DNA of 64,000 nt from Bacillota bacterium. Lineage in GTDB: Bacteria > Bacillota > Clostridia > Christensenellales > Borkfalkiaceae. Each line of letters starts with the position of its first letter. The stretch's first letter is position 1. A program made the position numbers and the translations under genes. The stretch lies in contig QAKM01000044.1 of the NCBI GenBank assembly GCA_003343805.1, forward strand, positions 35,029 to 99,028, read 5' to 3'. Below are positions 18,282 through 27,150 of the stretch, piece after piece. The notes under the pieces were generated by a model, which worked only from the letters and a program-made list of their open reading frames with translations, was not told the origin of the DNA and did no database searches.

Positions 18282-19955
18282 ATGGCTAATACGAAAAGCA
18301 CATCCAAGAACAAAAAGCCGGCTGTCAAGGCCGAAAAGACGGCTCCGCAGGAGGAGCTCGTGAAAGAGGAGAAGGTGCTCGAGGAAGTCGCTGCGGCGGC
18401 TCCCGAGGCCCCTCAGGAGGCCCCTGCGCCCGAAGTGAAGGAAGAGGCTCCCGCGGCTCCCATCGAGGTCACGGCGCCCGATACGGAGGCACCTGCCGAA
18501 GAGCCGGCGCCCGAGGTGAAGGTCGAAGAAAAGAAGAAGATCCTTTTCGTCGCTTCCGAGGCAGCTCCCTTCATTGCAACGGGCGGCCTTGCAGAGGTCA
18601 TCGGGTCGCTCTCCAAGGCGCTTGCCAAGGAAGATCGCTATGACGTCCGCGTCATCATCCCGCTCTATCAGGACATCAAGAAGGAGTACCGCAAGGATTT
18701 CCGTTTCATCGGCAACATCTTTGTTCCTCTTTCCTGGAGAAACCAATACTGCGGTATCTTTGAGTATGTCAAGGACAATGTGACGTTCTATTTCGTCGAT
18801 AACGAGTATTACTTCAAGCGTCCCGGCTGCTACGGCTACTACGACGACGGCGAGCGTTTCGCCTTCTTCTGCCGCAGCGTCATGGAGATCCTCGGCTTCC
18901 TCAACTTCTATCCCGATATCCTGCACTGCCATGACTGGCAGGCGGCCCTTGCGGCGATCTATCTCAAGACCATCTACTGCTTCCGCCCCGAATACCAGTT
19001 CATCCGTGCGGTGTTCACCATCCACAACATCGAGTATCAGGGGCAGTATTCGCTCGACATCCTCGAGGATCTGTTCGGCATTTCCTATCGCTATCAGTAC
19101 CTCGTGGAGTACGACCGCTGCATCAATCTGATGAAGGGTGCGATCGAGTGCTGCGAGCAGTTCACGACGGTCAGTCCGACCTATGCGGGCGAGATCAAGG
19201 ATCCGTACTATTCGCACGGACTCGATCCCATCGTGCGCCGCAACGAGTTCAAGCTGTGCGGCATCCTCAACGGCATCGATCCCGATTATTACAATCCCGA
19301 GACCGACCGTGCGCTGTTTGCGAATTACAATGCCGAGGACACCGCGGGCAAGGCGGTCTGCAAGGAAGAACTGCAGCGTATGCTCAATCTTCCCGTCAAA
19401 CCCGAGACGCCCATCATTGCCATGATCACGCGGCTTGTCTCGCACAAGGGCCTCGATCTCGTCAAGGAAGTGATCGAACAGGCGCTCCGTCAGGATATCC
19501 AGTTCGTGCTGCTCGGGACGGGTGATTCGATGTACGAGAATTACTTCTCCGATCTTGCAAGGAGATATCAGGGGAAGGTGGTCTCGATCATCTCGTTCAA
19601 TTCCGACCTTTCGAGAAAGATCTATTCGGGTGCCGACATCTTCCTGATGCCCTCGAAGAGCGAGCCCTGCGGCCTGTCGCAGATGATCGCATCCCGTTAC
19701 GGCACGGTGGCCATCGTCCGCGAGACGGGCGGCCTGCGCGACAGCATCACGCCTTACGGCGCGGGCGGCAACGGCTTTACCTTCCACGACTACAACGCAT
19801 ACGATATGCTCTATGTCATCAACGAGGCGATCGGCGTCTACCACAACAAGGATGAGTGGAAGCGTCTGATGCACAAGGCGATGACGACGGACTTCACCTG
19901 GGCGAAGTCTGCAAAGTACTATGAGGGACTTTACCTCGGAATGTTGATGCACTGA
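18282..19955 (+). CDS. glgA: Glycogen synthase with an acidic N-terminal extension
   Basis: 557-residue GT5 glycogen synthase that transfers glucose from ADP-glucose to the growing alpha-1,4 chain. The enzyme proper starts near residue 86 (KILFVASEAAPF). Residues 1-85 are an extension without predicted fold: the first 20 are Lys-rich, and 24-83 are dominated by Glu, Ala and Pro. Where the family normally has KTGGL near the N terminus, this protein has ATGGL (99-103), so the lysine implicated in ADP-glucose binding in E. coli GlgA is replaced. The C-terminal EPCGLSQ motif with the catalytic Glu is intact. AAGGGGGAA precedes the start. The GlgB tail in the same operon has the opposite charge. 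Confidence 0.92.
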   Translation: MANTKSTSKNKKPAVKAEKTAPQEELVKEEKVLEEVAAAAPEAPQEAPAPEVKEEAPAAPIEVTAPDTEAPAEEPAPEVKVEEKKKILFVASEAAPFIATGGLAEVIGSLSKALAKEDRYDVRVIIPLYQDIKKEYRKDFRFIGNIFVPLSWRNQYCGIFEYVKDNVTFYFVDNEYYFKRPGCYGYYDDGERFAFFCRSVMEILGFLNFYPDILHCHDWQAALAAIYLKTIYCFRPEYQFIRAVFTIHNIEYQGQYSLDILEDLFGISYRYQYLVEYDRCINLMKGAIECCEQFTTVSPTYAGEIKDPYYSHGLDPIVRRNEFKLCGILNGIDPDYYNPETDRALFANYNAEDTAGKAVCKEELQRMLNLPVKPETPIIAMITRLVSHKGLDLVKEVIEQALRQDIQFVLLGTGDSMYENYFSDLARRYQGKVVSIISFNSDLSRKIYSGADIFLMPSKSEPCGLSQMIASRYGTVAIVRETGGLRDSITPYGAGGNGFTFHDYNAYDMLYVINEAIGVYHNKDEWKRLMHKAMTTDFTWAKSAKYYEGLYLGMLMH

Positions 19956-19993
19956 TCGTTCGATCAAATTCTTGGAGATAACATTTAGGCACA

Positions 19994-22420
19994 ATGGGTA
20001 ATTTAACGCAACAGGAAGCACAGCAGTTGATCGGCGGCAAGCTCACCCGGTATTTCGGCGTGAGCGCCGCCGAGGCAACGCGGGAACAGGTTTATAAGGC
20101 AGTCGTCATGAGCGTGAGAGATATCATGCTCGAAAAGCGCCAGCAGTTCCATCTGAAGATGAAGTCTGCTCGTGCGAAGCGGGTCTATTATCTCTGCATG
20201 GAATTTTTGATGGGCCGCTCCCTAAAGAACAGCATCTACAATCTCGGCATCCGCGATGCCGTGGAAGGAGCTTTGAAGCAGTATAAGCTGACTTTGGAGG
20301 AGCTCTACGAGGAAGAGCCCGATGCCGGGCTCGGGAATGGGGGACTTGGCCGCCTCGCCGCCTGTTTTTTGGACGGTCTCGCGACGCAGAACTACCCCGC
20401 CATGGGATTTTCCATCCTCTATCAATACGGCCTCTTCAAGCAGAAGATCGTGGACGGCTGGCAGATCGAGCTTCCCGATGTTTGGCTTCCGGGCGGTGAG
20501 TGCTGGCTCACCCAGCGCAGCGATAAGCAGTTTACCGTCAAGTTTGACGGCGAGATCGAAGAGCGCTGGACCGATCATGGCATGGAGACCATCTACCGCA
20601 ATGCTAAAGAGGTGGAGGCTGTCGCCTATGACATGATGGTATCCGGTGCCGATTCGCAGGCGGTGAGCGTTCTCCGCCTATGGCGTTCGCGCGCAAAGCA
20701 GAACTTCAACATGAAGCTCTTTTCGCAGGGCAACTATGACGAAGTCATGCGCGAGGACAGTGAAGCCGAGCTCATCTCCAAAGTGCTCTATCCCTCCGAT
20801 AATCATTACGAGGGCAAGACGCTGCGTTTAAAGCAGCAGTATTTCCTCGTTTCGGCGTCCATCCAGTGCATTGTTTCCGATCACAAGCGCCGCTATGGCT
20901 CCCTGGCGCTCCTGCCGCACATGGCGGCCATCCACATCAACGATACGCATCCTGCGCTGGCCATTCCCGAGCTCATGCGCGTCCTCGTCGATGAAAATTT
21001 CTTCGAGTGGACCACGGCTTGGAACATTACCACGGCGACGTGTGCCTACACCAACCACACCGTGCTTGCCGAGGCGTTGGAGACCTGGCCGGAAGATCTT
21101 CTTTCCCGCAGGCTGCCGCGTATTTACAACATCTTAAAGGAGATCAATCGCCGCTTCTGCGAGGATCTTTGGCAGAAGTATCCCGGCGATTGGGATAAGA
21201 TCTCCCGTATGTCCGTGCTCTCGCATAACACCGTGCGCATGGCGAATCTCTGTGTGATGGGATCGCATTGTGTCAACGGCGTTTCCGAGCTGCACAGCAA
21301 CATCATCAAGGAGAGCATTTTCCGCGATTTTTACGACTATACGCCCGAAAAGTTCCAGAACGTGACGAACGGCATTGCACACCGCCGTTGGCTCAACCAG
21401 GCTAACCCCGAACTCTGCGCGCTGCTCAACGACACGATCGGAGAGGGCTATGCCAAGAATGCGGAAAAGCTCGCTGAATTTAAGAAATTTGAGAAGGACG
21501 AGAGCGTGTTAAAGCGTCTCGGAGAGATCAAGCGCATCAAGAAGCAGCAGCTTGCAGACCGCGTCAAGAAGGTCCAGGGCATCGACATCGATCCCGATAC
21601 GCTCTTTGACGTGCAGGCAAAGCGCCTTCATGAGTACAAGCGTCAGCTCCTGAATGTACTGCATATCATCTCCGATTACAATGCTCTCAGGGAAAACCCA
21701 GAGCTCGATCTCGTTCCCAAGACGTATATCTTTGCGGCAAAGGCGGCTGCGGGCTACGATATGGCAAAGGAGACCATCAAACTCATCTGTTTCCTGGCCG
21801 AAGAGATCCGCAAGCAGCCCAAGATCCGCGAGAAGCTCAACGTCGTCTTCCTGGAGAACTACAATGTGACGATGTCGGAGACGCTGATGCCCGCATCCGA
21901 GATCTCGGAACAGATTTCTCTTGCCGGCAAGGAGGCGAGCGGCACGGGGAACATGAAGTTCATGATCAACGGTGCGCTCACGATCGGCACGCTGGACGGT
22001 GCCAATGTGGAGATGCACGAGCGTGTCGGTGATGACAACATCTTTATCTTCGGCCTCACGGCGGAAGAAGTGAGCGATGTCTGGAATAAGGGATATTCCT
22101 CGAGTGCGTATTACAATCAGAACCAGAATATGCGCAAGGTCATCGAGTCGCTCATCGTCGGGTTCAACGGAAATTCCTTCTCGGAGATCGCAAATTATCT
22201 CCTGCATCGCGCTCCCGTTGCCGATCCGTATATGTGTCTTGCGGATTTTGAGTCTTATCTGCAGACGCAGACTGCGATGTCGGAGCTCTATCGCAGGGAT
22301 AAGATGGGCTGGAACAAGAAATCTCTCAACAACATCGCTGCGGCGGGATATTTCTCCGCAGACCGCAGCGTACGCGAATACGCAAGAAATATTTGGAATT
22401 TGAAGTCGATCGACAAATAA
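19994..22420 (+). CDS. glgP: Glycogen/starch phosphorylase
   Basis: 808-residue GT35 phosphorylase that releases glucose-1-phosphate from non-reducing ends of glycogen. The active-site segment EASGTGNMKFMINGALTIGT contains the PLP lysine (Lys655), and the N-terminal substrate region GLGNGGLGRLAACF is present. Length is typical of bacterial enzymes without the long regulatory extensions of animals. The gene follows glgA by 38 nt and is followed by the GH13 gene with no terminator, so synthesis and degradation share one operon. The ribosome-binding site (TTGGAG) is weak and further upstream than usual. Confidence 0.95.
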   Translation: MGNLTQQEAQQLIGGKLTRYFGVSAAEATREQVYKAVVMSVRDIMLEKRQQFHLKMKSARAKRVYYLCMEFLMGRSLKNSIYNLGIRDAVEGALKQYKLTLEELYEEEPDAGLGNGGLGRLAACFLDGLATQNYPAMGFSILYQYGLFKQKIVDGWQIELPDVWLPGGECWLTQRSDKQFTVKFDGEIEERWTDHGMETIYRNAKEVEAVAYDMMVSGADSQAVSVLRLWRSRAKQNFNMKLFSQGNYDEVMREDSEAELISKVLYPSDNHYEGKTLRLKQQYFLVSASIQCIVSDHKRRYGSLALLPHMAAIHINDTHPALAIPELMRVLVDENFFEWTTAWNITTATCAYTNHTVLAEALETWPEDLLSRRLPRIYNILKEINRRFCEDLWQKYPGDWDKISRMSVLSHNTVRMANLCVMGSHCVNGVSELHSNIIKESIFRDFYDYTPEKFQNVTNGIAHRRWLNQANPELCALLNDTIGEGYAKNAEKLAEFKKFEKDESVLKRLGEIKRIKKQQLADRVKKVQGIDIDPDTLFDVQAKRLHEYKRQLLNVLHIISDYNALRENPELDLVPKTYIFAAKAAAGYDMAKETIKLICFLAEEIRKQPKIREKLNVVFLENYNVTMSETLMPASEISEQISLAGKEASGTGNMKFMINGALTIGTLDGANVEMHERVGDDNIFIFGLTAEEVSDVWNKGYSSSAYYNQNQNMRKVIESLIVGFNGNSFSEIANYLLHRAPVADPYMCLADFESYLQTQTAMSELYRRDKMGWNKKSLNNIAAAGYFSADRSVREYARNIWNLKSIDK

Positions 22421-22480
22421 TTGCTTTCGCATGAGGCGGCACGGTTGGCGTGTCCGGATAACAGAGAACAGGCAGAGGAT

Positions 22481-24304
22481 ATGGATCTATATTATAACCC
22501 GCTGGATCGGGCGTGTAAGAGCATTGTCGGCGCGATTCCAAGAAAGACTGTCGTAAAATTAAACGTTTACAAAGAGAAAGACGTTGGCGGAGAAGATTAT
22601 TTCTCCGCCGAAGTTTGTAACCTCGTTTTAAGGCGGGATGGGAAGAGATGCCATTATTACCAGATGACCCGCACGGATTTTGGTTGGACGATCTCGCTCC
22701 GATTCAACGAGAACGGGCTCTACTTTTACCATTTTGCGATCGGAGGAAGCTATATCGGATGCGGATCGATGCACAAAAGCATTCCCTTCGGGAGCAATCC
22801 GGTCAGTTGGCAGCTCACCGTCTATGACGAGCATTACACGACCCCCGATTGGTTCAAGGGCGGGATCATGTACCAGATCTTCCCGGATCGGTTTTACCGT
22901 GACGGGGATGAGACGATCAAGCATGGTGTCATGCGGAATTGGGGAGAGCAGCCCTATTTTCGCCCGAACGGAGAAGGAAAAGTCCTGAACAATGACTTTT
23001 TCGGCGGAAACCTGAAAGGGGTGCGCGAAAAGCTCGGGTATCTCAAATCGCTTGGTGTATCCGTCATCTATTTCAATCCCATCTTTGAGGCCTTTTCCAA
23101 TCATCGCTACGATACGGGCGATTACCTTGCGATCGATCCCAATCTGGGAACAAAGGAAGATCTGGATGCGCTGATCGCCGATGCAAAGAAGCTGGGGATG
23201 CGTGTTATTCTGGACGGCGTCTTCAACCATACAGGAGATGACAGCCGGTACTTTAACCGCTATTCCAACTATCCGAGTTTAGGGGCCTATCAATCAACCC
23301 AATCGCCCTATTACGATTGGTACACCTTCCATGGTTCCCGCGATCATTATGACAGTTGGTGGGGGATCGACACCCTGCCTGCGATCCGTGAGAGTTCCGA
23401 AAGCTACCAGACGTTCATGTTTTCGGAGGATGGCGTCATCAAGCATTGGCTGCGCCACGGCATCGGCGGATATCGTCTCGATGTGGCAGACGAGCTGCCC
23501 GGTTTTTTCCTTAAAAAGCTGAGGAAGGCTGCCAAGGAGCAGGACCCCGAAGCCATCATCATTGGCGAAGTTTGGGAGGATGCCTCCAACAAGATCGCTT
23601 ATGGTGTGCGCAGGGAGTATTTCCAGGGCGATGAGCTTGACAGCGTCATGAATTATCCCCTGAAGGATGCGATCATCAATTTCCTTCTTTCCGGAAATAC
23701 GAGCAGACTTCGGGAAGTCATTGCCATGCTCATCGATCACTATCCGAAGTCGACGCTTGACTGCCTGATGAATCATCTCGGAACACACGACACGGCGCGT
23801 ATTCTGACGGTTTTGGGCGGGAAAAGCTGTCATTCCAAGGATGAAATGGCTGTAACCAGCCTGAATGAACAGGAAAAAGCGGCTGCCAAAGAGCTTTTGA
23901 AAATGGGTGCCGTTGTGCAGTTTACGCTTCCCGGCGTTCCCTGCATTTATTACGGCGATGAGATCGGAATGGAAGGCTACAGCGATCCGTTCTGCAGAGG
24001 CTGTTACGATTGGGAGAACGGAGATCGTCAGCTCAGAAGTTTTTACGAACAGTTGGGGCGCATTCGCGGTCAGTTGAAAGAGGTCTTTCGTGACGGAACT
24101 TACCGCGAGATCTATGCAACGCAGACCTTCCTCTTTTACGAACGCAAATCGAAAGCGGGAAGTGTCTATGTCTATGTAAACCGCGGCTCCTGCCAGTATA
24201 AGCTGTCTTTTGAGGGAGCGTTCCGAGAATATTTGAGCGGAAAGACATACCGCGACGGAATGATCATCAAAAAAGGAGAATACGGGATCATTTCCCGCAT
24301 TTAA
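22481..24304 (+). CDS. GH13 alpha-glucan hydrolase (neopullulanase/cyclomaltodextrinase-like)
   Basis: 607-residue intracellular GH13 enzyme; no signal peptide is visible. An N-terminal beta domain of about 130 residues (CBM34-like by position) precedes the barrel, which begins at GGIMYQIFPDRFYRDG. Catalytic residues are Asp334 (GYRLDVADE), Glu363 (IIIGEVWED) and Asp437 (NHLGTHDT). The layout matches alpha-amylases acting on maltodextrins, such as neopullulanase and cyclomaltodextrinase; the exact specificity cannot be decided. I start at ATG 22481 (CAGAGGAT just upstream); an in-frame TTG at 22421 would add 20 residues of unlikely sequence. Codon use is visibly less GC-biased than in the preceding glg genes. 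Confidence 0.88.
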   Translation: MDLYYNPLDRACKSIVGAIPRKTVVKLNVYKEKDVGGEDYFSAEVCNLVLRRDGKRCHYYQMTRTDFGWTISLRFNENGLYFYHFAIGGSYIGCGSMHKSIPFGSNPVSWQLTVYDEHYTTPDWFKGGIMYQIFPDRFYRDGDETIKHGVMRNWGEQPYFRPNGEGKVLNNDFFGGNLKGVREKLGYLKSLGVSVIYFNPIFEAFSNHRYDTGDYLAIDPNLGTKEDLDALIADAKKLGMRVILDGVFNHTGDDSRYFNRYSNYPSLGAYQSTQSPYYDWYTFHGSRDHYDSWWGIDTLPAIRESSESYQTFMFSEDGVIKHWLRHGIGGYRLDVADELPGFFLKKLRKAAKEQDPEAIIIGEVWEDASNKIAYGVRREYFQGDELDSVMNYPLKDAIINFLLSGNTSRLREVIAMLIDHYPKSTLDCLMNHLGTHDTARILTVLGGKSCHSKDEMAVTSLNEQEKAAAKELLKMGAVVQFTLPGVPCIYYGDEIGMEGYSDPFCRGCYDWENGDRQLRSFYEQLGRIRGQLKEVFRDGTYREIYATQTFLFYERKSKAGSVYVYVNRGSCQYKLSFEGAFREYLSGKTYRDGMIIKKGEYGIISRI

Positions 24305-24310
24305 AGGACA

Positions 24311-24353
24311 AAACAGAGATATTATGTCACGCATAGTATCTCTGTTTTTATTT
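24311..24353 (+). terminator. Intrinsic terminator ending the glycogen operon
   Basis: AACAGAGATA pairs with TATCTCTGTT around a 15-nt loop, then TTTATTT. The loop and the end of the left arm contain one copy of a 17-bp sequence repeated exactly at 27111-27127. Confidence 0.8.
24319..24335 (+). repeat. 17-bp direct repeat, left copy
   Basis: ATATTATGTCACGCATA at 24319-24335 recurs exactly, in the same orientation, at 27111-27127. The two copies bracket the AT-rich gap, the tyrosine recombinase gene and hflX. Confidence 0.7.
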
Positions 24354-24574
24354 CCTGCCGACCATTAGCCGAGAGATAACTTAGGTGCTTGCGATTCACA
24401 CAACGAAATGGCTGATCGATCGCGTAGTTTTATAAGAAAAATGCTCTGAGTCGTACATCAACACGTTCTGACAAGTCGGATATTCTGAAAAGCGATTTAT
24501 TCAGGATGGCTTGTACAAAACAAAGCCATAATTGCCGTCAGAAATATTGTAAATGTTCAAAAATGTGCTTTTTC

Positions 24575-24622
24575 GACACAACTATTCTTAAAATCGGCAT
24601 TTTGCGAATAGTTATATGTGTC
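24575..24622. repeat. Imperfect inverted repeat in the AT-rich gap
   Basis: GACACAACTATTC (24575-24587) pairs with GAATAGT...TGTGTC (24606-24622) with a small bulge and an 18-nt loop. No T tract follows, so it is not a standard terminator. Confidence 0.55.
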
Positions 24623-24792
24623 CCCAACCCCTCTTTTTACGAAATTTGCGTATGTTTTTCAATGGATGGATCGGGGTTTCTGGGGTATGTTTGAATGAGC
24701 CGGGTATCGGTAGCTTTGGTATCTTGCAGATTTTGCGCGTTTCTTGGACTAAGGGCGCCCCTCAACTCTGCGTAAAATATCCTCTTTCTTCC

Positions 24793-24821
24793 TTGACCTT
24801 CTCACGCTGCTGTGTTATAAT
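24793..24821 (+). promoter_or_regulatory. Promoter of the tyrosine recombinase gene
   Basis: TTGACC (24793-24798), 17 nt, TATAAT (24816-24821). The favoured ATG at 24831 is 9 nt after the -10 box, implying a leaderless message. Confidence 0.75.
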
Positions 24822-24830
24822 ATGGGTATC

Positions 24831-25886
24831 ATGAAACAGGATTATTATCAGGAACGAAATCTGAAAAATCTTGACCGCATTGATACGCTTTTGCAGGAGC
24901 TGCCCGTGTTCTGTGAAGACTTTTTGCGCGGAATTGAGATGCGCACGAGCGTGCTGACACGTCTCAATTACTGTTATGATCTTCGCATCTTTTTTGATTT
25001 CCTGGTCAAAAAGCGTCTCCGCGGGAAACAGGTCCATGAGGTTACGCTTGAAGATCTGGAGCGCATTACGGATACGGACATCGAGATCTATTTGAGCTAC
25101 CTCTCCAATTACACGTTTCGCGGCAAGCGGCTCTCCTGTGACGAACGTGCCAAGGCGAGAAAACTTTCTGCCGTGCGTTCCCTCTTTAAATATTTCTTTA
25201 ATAAAGGGCTCATCGAAGTCAATAATACGGCGAAGGTTCCCACACCGAAGCTGCACGAGAAAGAGATCATCCGTCTTGAACAGGATGAGGTAAGTTCCCT
25301 TCTCGATGTTGCCGAGGACGGGAATGGCCTTTCCTCTCACGCGGAAGGTTATCACTCCAAGACCAAGATCCGCGATACAGCGATCCTTACCCTGTTTTTG
25401 GGTACCGGGATTCGTATTTCCGAGCTGGTCGGGCTAAATAATGAAAGTATTGATTTTTCGACAAATTCCTTTTTGATTACGCGCAAGGGCGGAAATCAGG
25501 CCCTTCTCTACTTCTCAGAAGAAGTCGGGGATGCGCTTGGAGCTTATCTGGCACAAAAGGAGGATGATCCGCGTGTGCCGCCGGAGGAGCACGCCCTCTT
25601 CCTTTCCATGCAATACCGTCGCATTACCGTTCGCGCAGTCGAGAATTTGGTCAAAAAATACGCAAAAATTGTCTCCCCTCTCAAAAAAATCACGCCACAT
25701 AAGCTGCGTTCGACGTATGGCACCAGCTTATATCGCGAGACGGGAGACATCTATATCGTTGCCGATGTGCTTGGGCATAAGGACGTGAATACGACCAGGA
25801 AGCACTATGCAGCGATCACGGAGGATCACAGGAAATCTGTTGCAAACGCCATCCATTTAAGAAGCAATAAAAAGGATTCGCAATGA
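24831..25886 (+). CDS. Tyrosine recombinase, XerC/XerD type
   Basis: 351-residue site-specific recombinase. An N-terminal SAM-like core-binding domain (about 1-145) precedes the catalytic domain. The active-site set is complete: Arg195 (GIRISEL), Lys219 (TRKGG), His290 and Arg293 (HKLR), His316 (LGHKD) and the nucleophile Tyr326 (RKHY). It is about 50 residues longer than classical XerC. I favour ATG 24831 over the in-frame ATG at 24822, because 24822 directly abuts the -10 box and would be upstream of the likely transcription start. Its stop overlaps the hflX start by 4 nt, so the two genes are coupled. It may be the chromosomal dimer-resolution enzyme or belong to a small element; context alone does not decide. 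Confidence 0.88.
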   Translation: MKQDYYQERNLKNLDRIDTLLQELPVFCEDFLRGIEMRTSVLTRLNYCYDLRIFFDFLVKKRLRGKQVHEVTLEDLERITDTDIEIYLSYLSNYTFRGKRLSCDERAKARKLSAVRSLFKYFFNKGLIEVNNTAKVPTPKLHEKEIIRLEQDEVSSLLDVAEDGNGLSSHAEGYHSKTKIRDTAILTLFLGTGIRISELVGLNNESIDFSTNSFLITRKGGNQALLYFSEEVGDALGAYLAQKEDDPRVPPEEHALFLSMQYRRITVRAVENLVKKYAKIVSPLKKITPHKLRSTYGTSLYRETGDIYIVADVLGHKDVNTTRKHYAAITEDHRKSVANAIHLRSNKKDSQ

Positions 25887-27100
25887 ACGAAGTTAAAGAA
25901 CGTGTTTTTGTTATACAGCCGATTGAGAGCGACCGCTATCGTGTTTTGCAGGAAGAGGCGGTCGCTTTAATTGAGAGCGCCAATGCCGATTATGCGGGAA
26001 CGGTCTATCAAAAGATACGCGAGATAAATCCTGCAACCTACATCGGGGAAGGCAAGGCGGCAGAGATCGCCGAGCTCATTTCCGGGCTTGATGTCACCGT
26101 CTTGTTCAATGGCGAGCTCTCCCCTTCTCAAACACTCAATTTGTCTGCCATTTTCGGCGGCCGGAAGGTGATCGACCGTACCACACTGATTCTGGACATC
26201 TTTGCGCTTCGTGCGCAGAGCAGCGAGGGAAAAATTCAGGTGGAACTCGCTCAGCTAAAGTATCTCTACCCGCGTTTGCGCGGTAAGGGCGAGGCGCTCT
26301 CCCGTTTAGGAGGCGGCATTGGCACCCGAGGTCCCGGGGAAACTCAGTTGGAGACAGATCGCAGGCATATCCGCTCGCGTATCGATGCTCTGGAGCGAAA
26401 ATTGCAGGAGCTGCAGCAGCGAAGAACGATGCTTGCAGAGCGCAGAAAAAAAGACAAGGTGCTTACGATCGCCCTTGTCGGGTACACGAATACAGGGAAA
26501 TCTACCCTCCTGAATGCACTGACGGGAGCAGATGCAATGGTGAAGAATGCGCTCTTTGCGACGCTTGATCCGACGTCCAGGTCATTCGAGATCGAAGGAG
26601 TCCCTTTTTTGCTCATCGATACGGTCGGCTTTTTGCAGGATCTTCCTCATCATCTGATCGAGGCGTTTCGGTCGACCTTGGAGAGCGCCGTTTGGTGTGA
26701 TCTGGCTCTCATCGTCTGCAATGCAGCCGGAGAATACGAAATGGAGAAGCAGACCACGCTCTCGACGCTGCGCGGGATGGGATTTCATTCCCCCTATTTG
26801 CTTGTCTATAATCAGTGCGATCGGGTTGCGGATCGGGATTGCATTCCGCACGATGGTGTTGCGATCTCTGCAAAGTATAAACATGGCCTGGATGAACTCC
26901 GTGCTAAAATATACGAGATGCTGCAGGAAAATTTTGTTCGCTGCTGTCTGTCGATCCCCTATGTCGCTTTTTCGGAATATCGTTCCCTGCGCCCGATTCT
27001 GATCGAACGCCAAGTGAACTACACGGACAGCGGGATGGAAGTTGAGGCGATCGTTCCTGCGATCCATGCTTCCAAAGTGCAGAAGTTTCGCATAAAGTGA
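25883..27100 (+). CDS. hflX: GTPase HflX
   Basis: 405-residue HflX GTPase, which binds the 50S subunit and splits stalled or hibernating ribosomes. The N-terminal HflX-specific domain contains the GKGEALSRLGGGIGTRGPGE stretch, and a coiled linker follows. The G domain has G1 GYTNTGKST, G3 DTVGFLQDLP and G4 NQCD. Length is normal. The ATG overlaps the recombinase stop (ATGA). No terminator is obvious afterwards, although the 17-bp repeat with a small GCATA/TATGC dyad lies within 40 nt. hflX and lexA are near each other in several Bacillota, so the gene itself need not be foreign. Confidence 0.94.
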   Translation: MNEVKERVFVIQPIESDRYRVLQEEAVALIESANADYAGTVYQKIREINPATYIGEGKAAEIAELISGLDVTVLFNGELSPSQTLNLSAIFGGRKVIDRTTLILDIFALRAQSSEGKIQVELAQLKYLYPRLRGKGEALSRLGGGIGTRGPGETQLETDRRHIRSRIDALERKLQELQQRRTMLAERRKKDKVLTIALVGYTNTGKSTLLNALTGADAMVKNALFATLDPTSRSFEIEGVPFLLIDTVGFLQDLPHHLIEAFRSTLESAVWCDLALIVCNAAGEYEMEKQTTLSTLRGMGFHSPYLLVYNQCDRVADRDCIPHDGVAISAKYKHGLDELRAKIYEMLQENFVRCCLSIPYVAFSEYRSLRPILIERQVNYTDSGMEVEAIVPAIHASKVQKFRIK

Positions 27101-27110
27101 ATATATTATA

Positions 27111-27127
27111 ATATTATGTCACGCATA
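27111..27127 (+). repeat. 17-bp direct repeat, right copy
   Basis: Exact copy of the sequence at 24319-24335, beginning 11 nt after the hflX stop. It runs into a small dyad, GCATA-TTAC-TATGC. Confidence 0.7.
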
Positions 27128-27150
27128 TTACTATGCAAACATGATAAAAT

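Larger units (their letters stand above)
24354..24821. other. AT-rich 468-bp stretch without a convincing gene
   Basis: Base composition is clearly more AT-rich than the flanks. Short open frames on the plus strand (for example 24506-24694 and 24616-24834) look like random translation: rich in Cys and Phe, no ribosome-binding site and no recognisable motif. The stretch contains an imperfect inverted repeat (24575-24622) and ends in the promoter of the recombinase gene. It could be the relic of a decayed element or an untranslated RNA region; nothing in it can be named. Confidence 0.5.

Noticed and set aside
24506-24834. Short open frames in the AT-rich gap as a possible transposase remnant
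   Set aside because: No transposase motif, no terminal repeats with target duplication, no ribosome-binding site.
27090-27127. dif-like recombination site at the right direct repeat
   Set aside because: Only the TTATGT part resembles the right arm of Bacillus dif; the left arm does not match.
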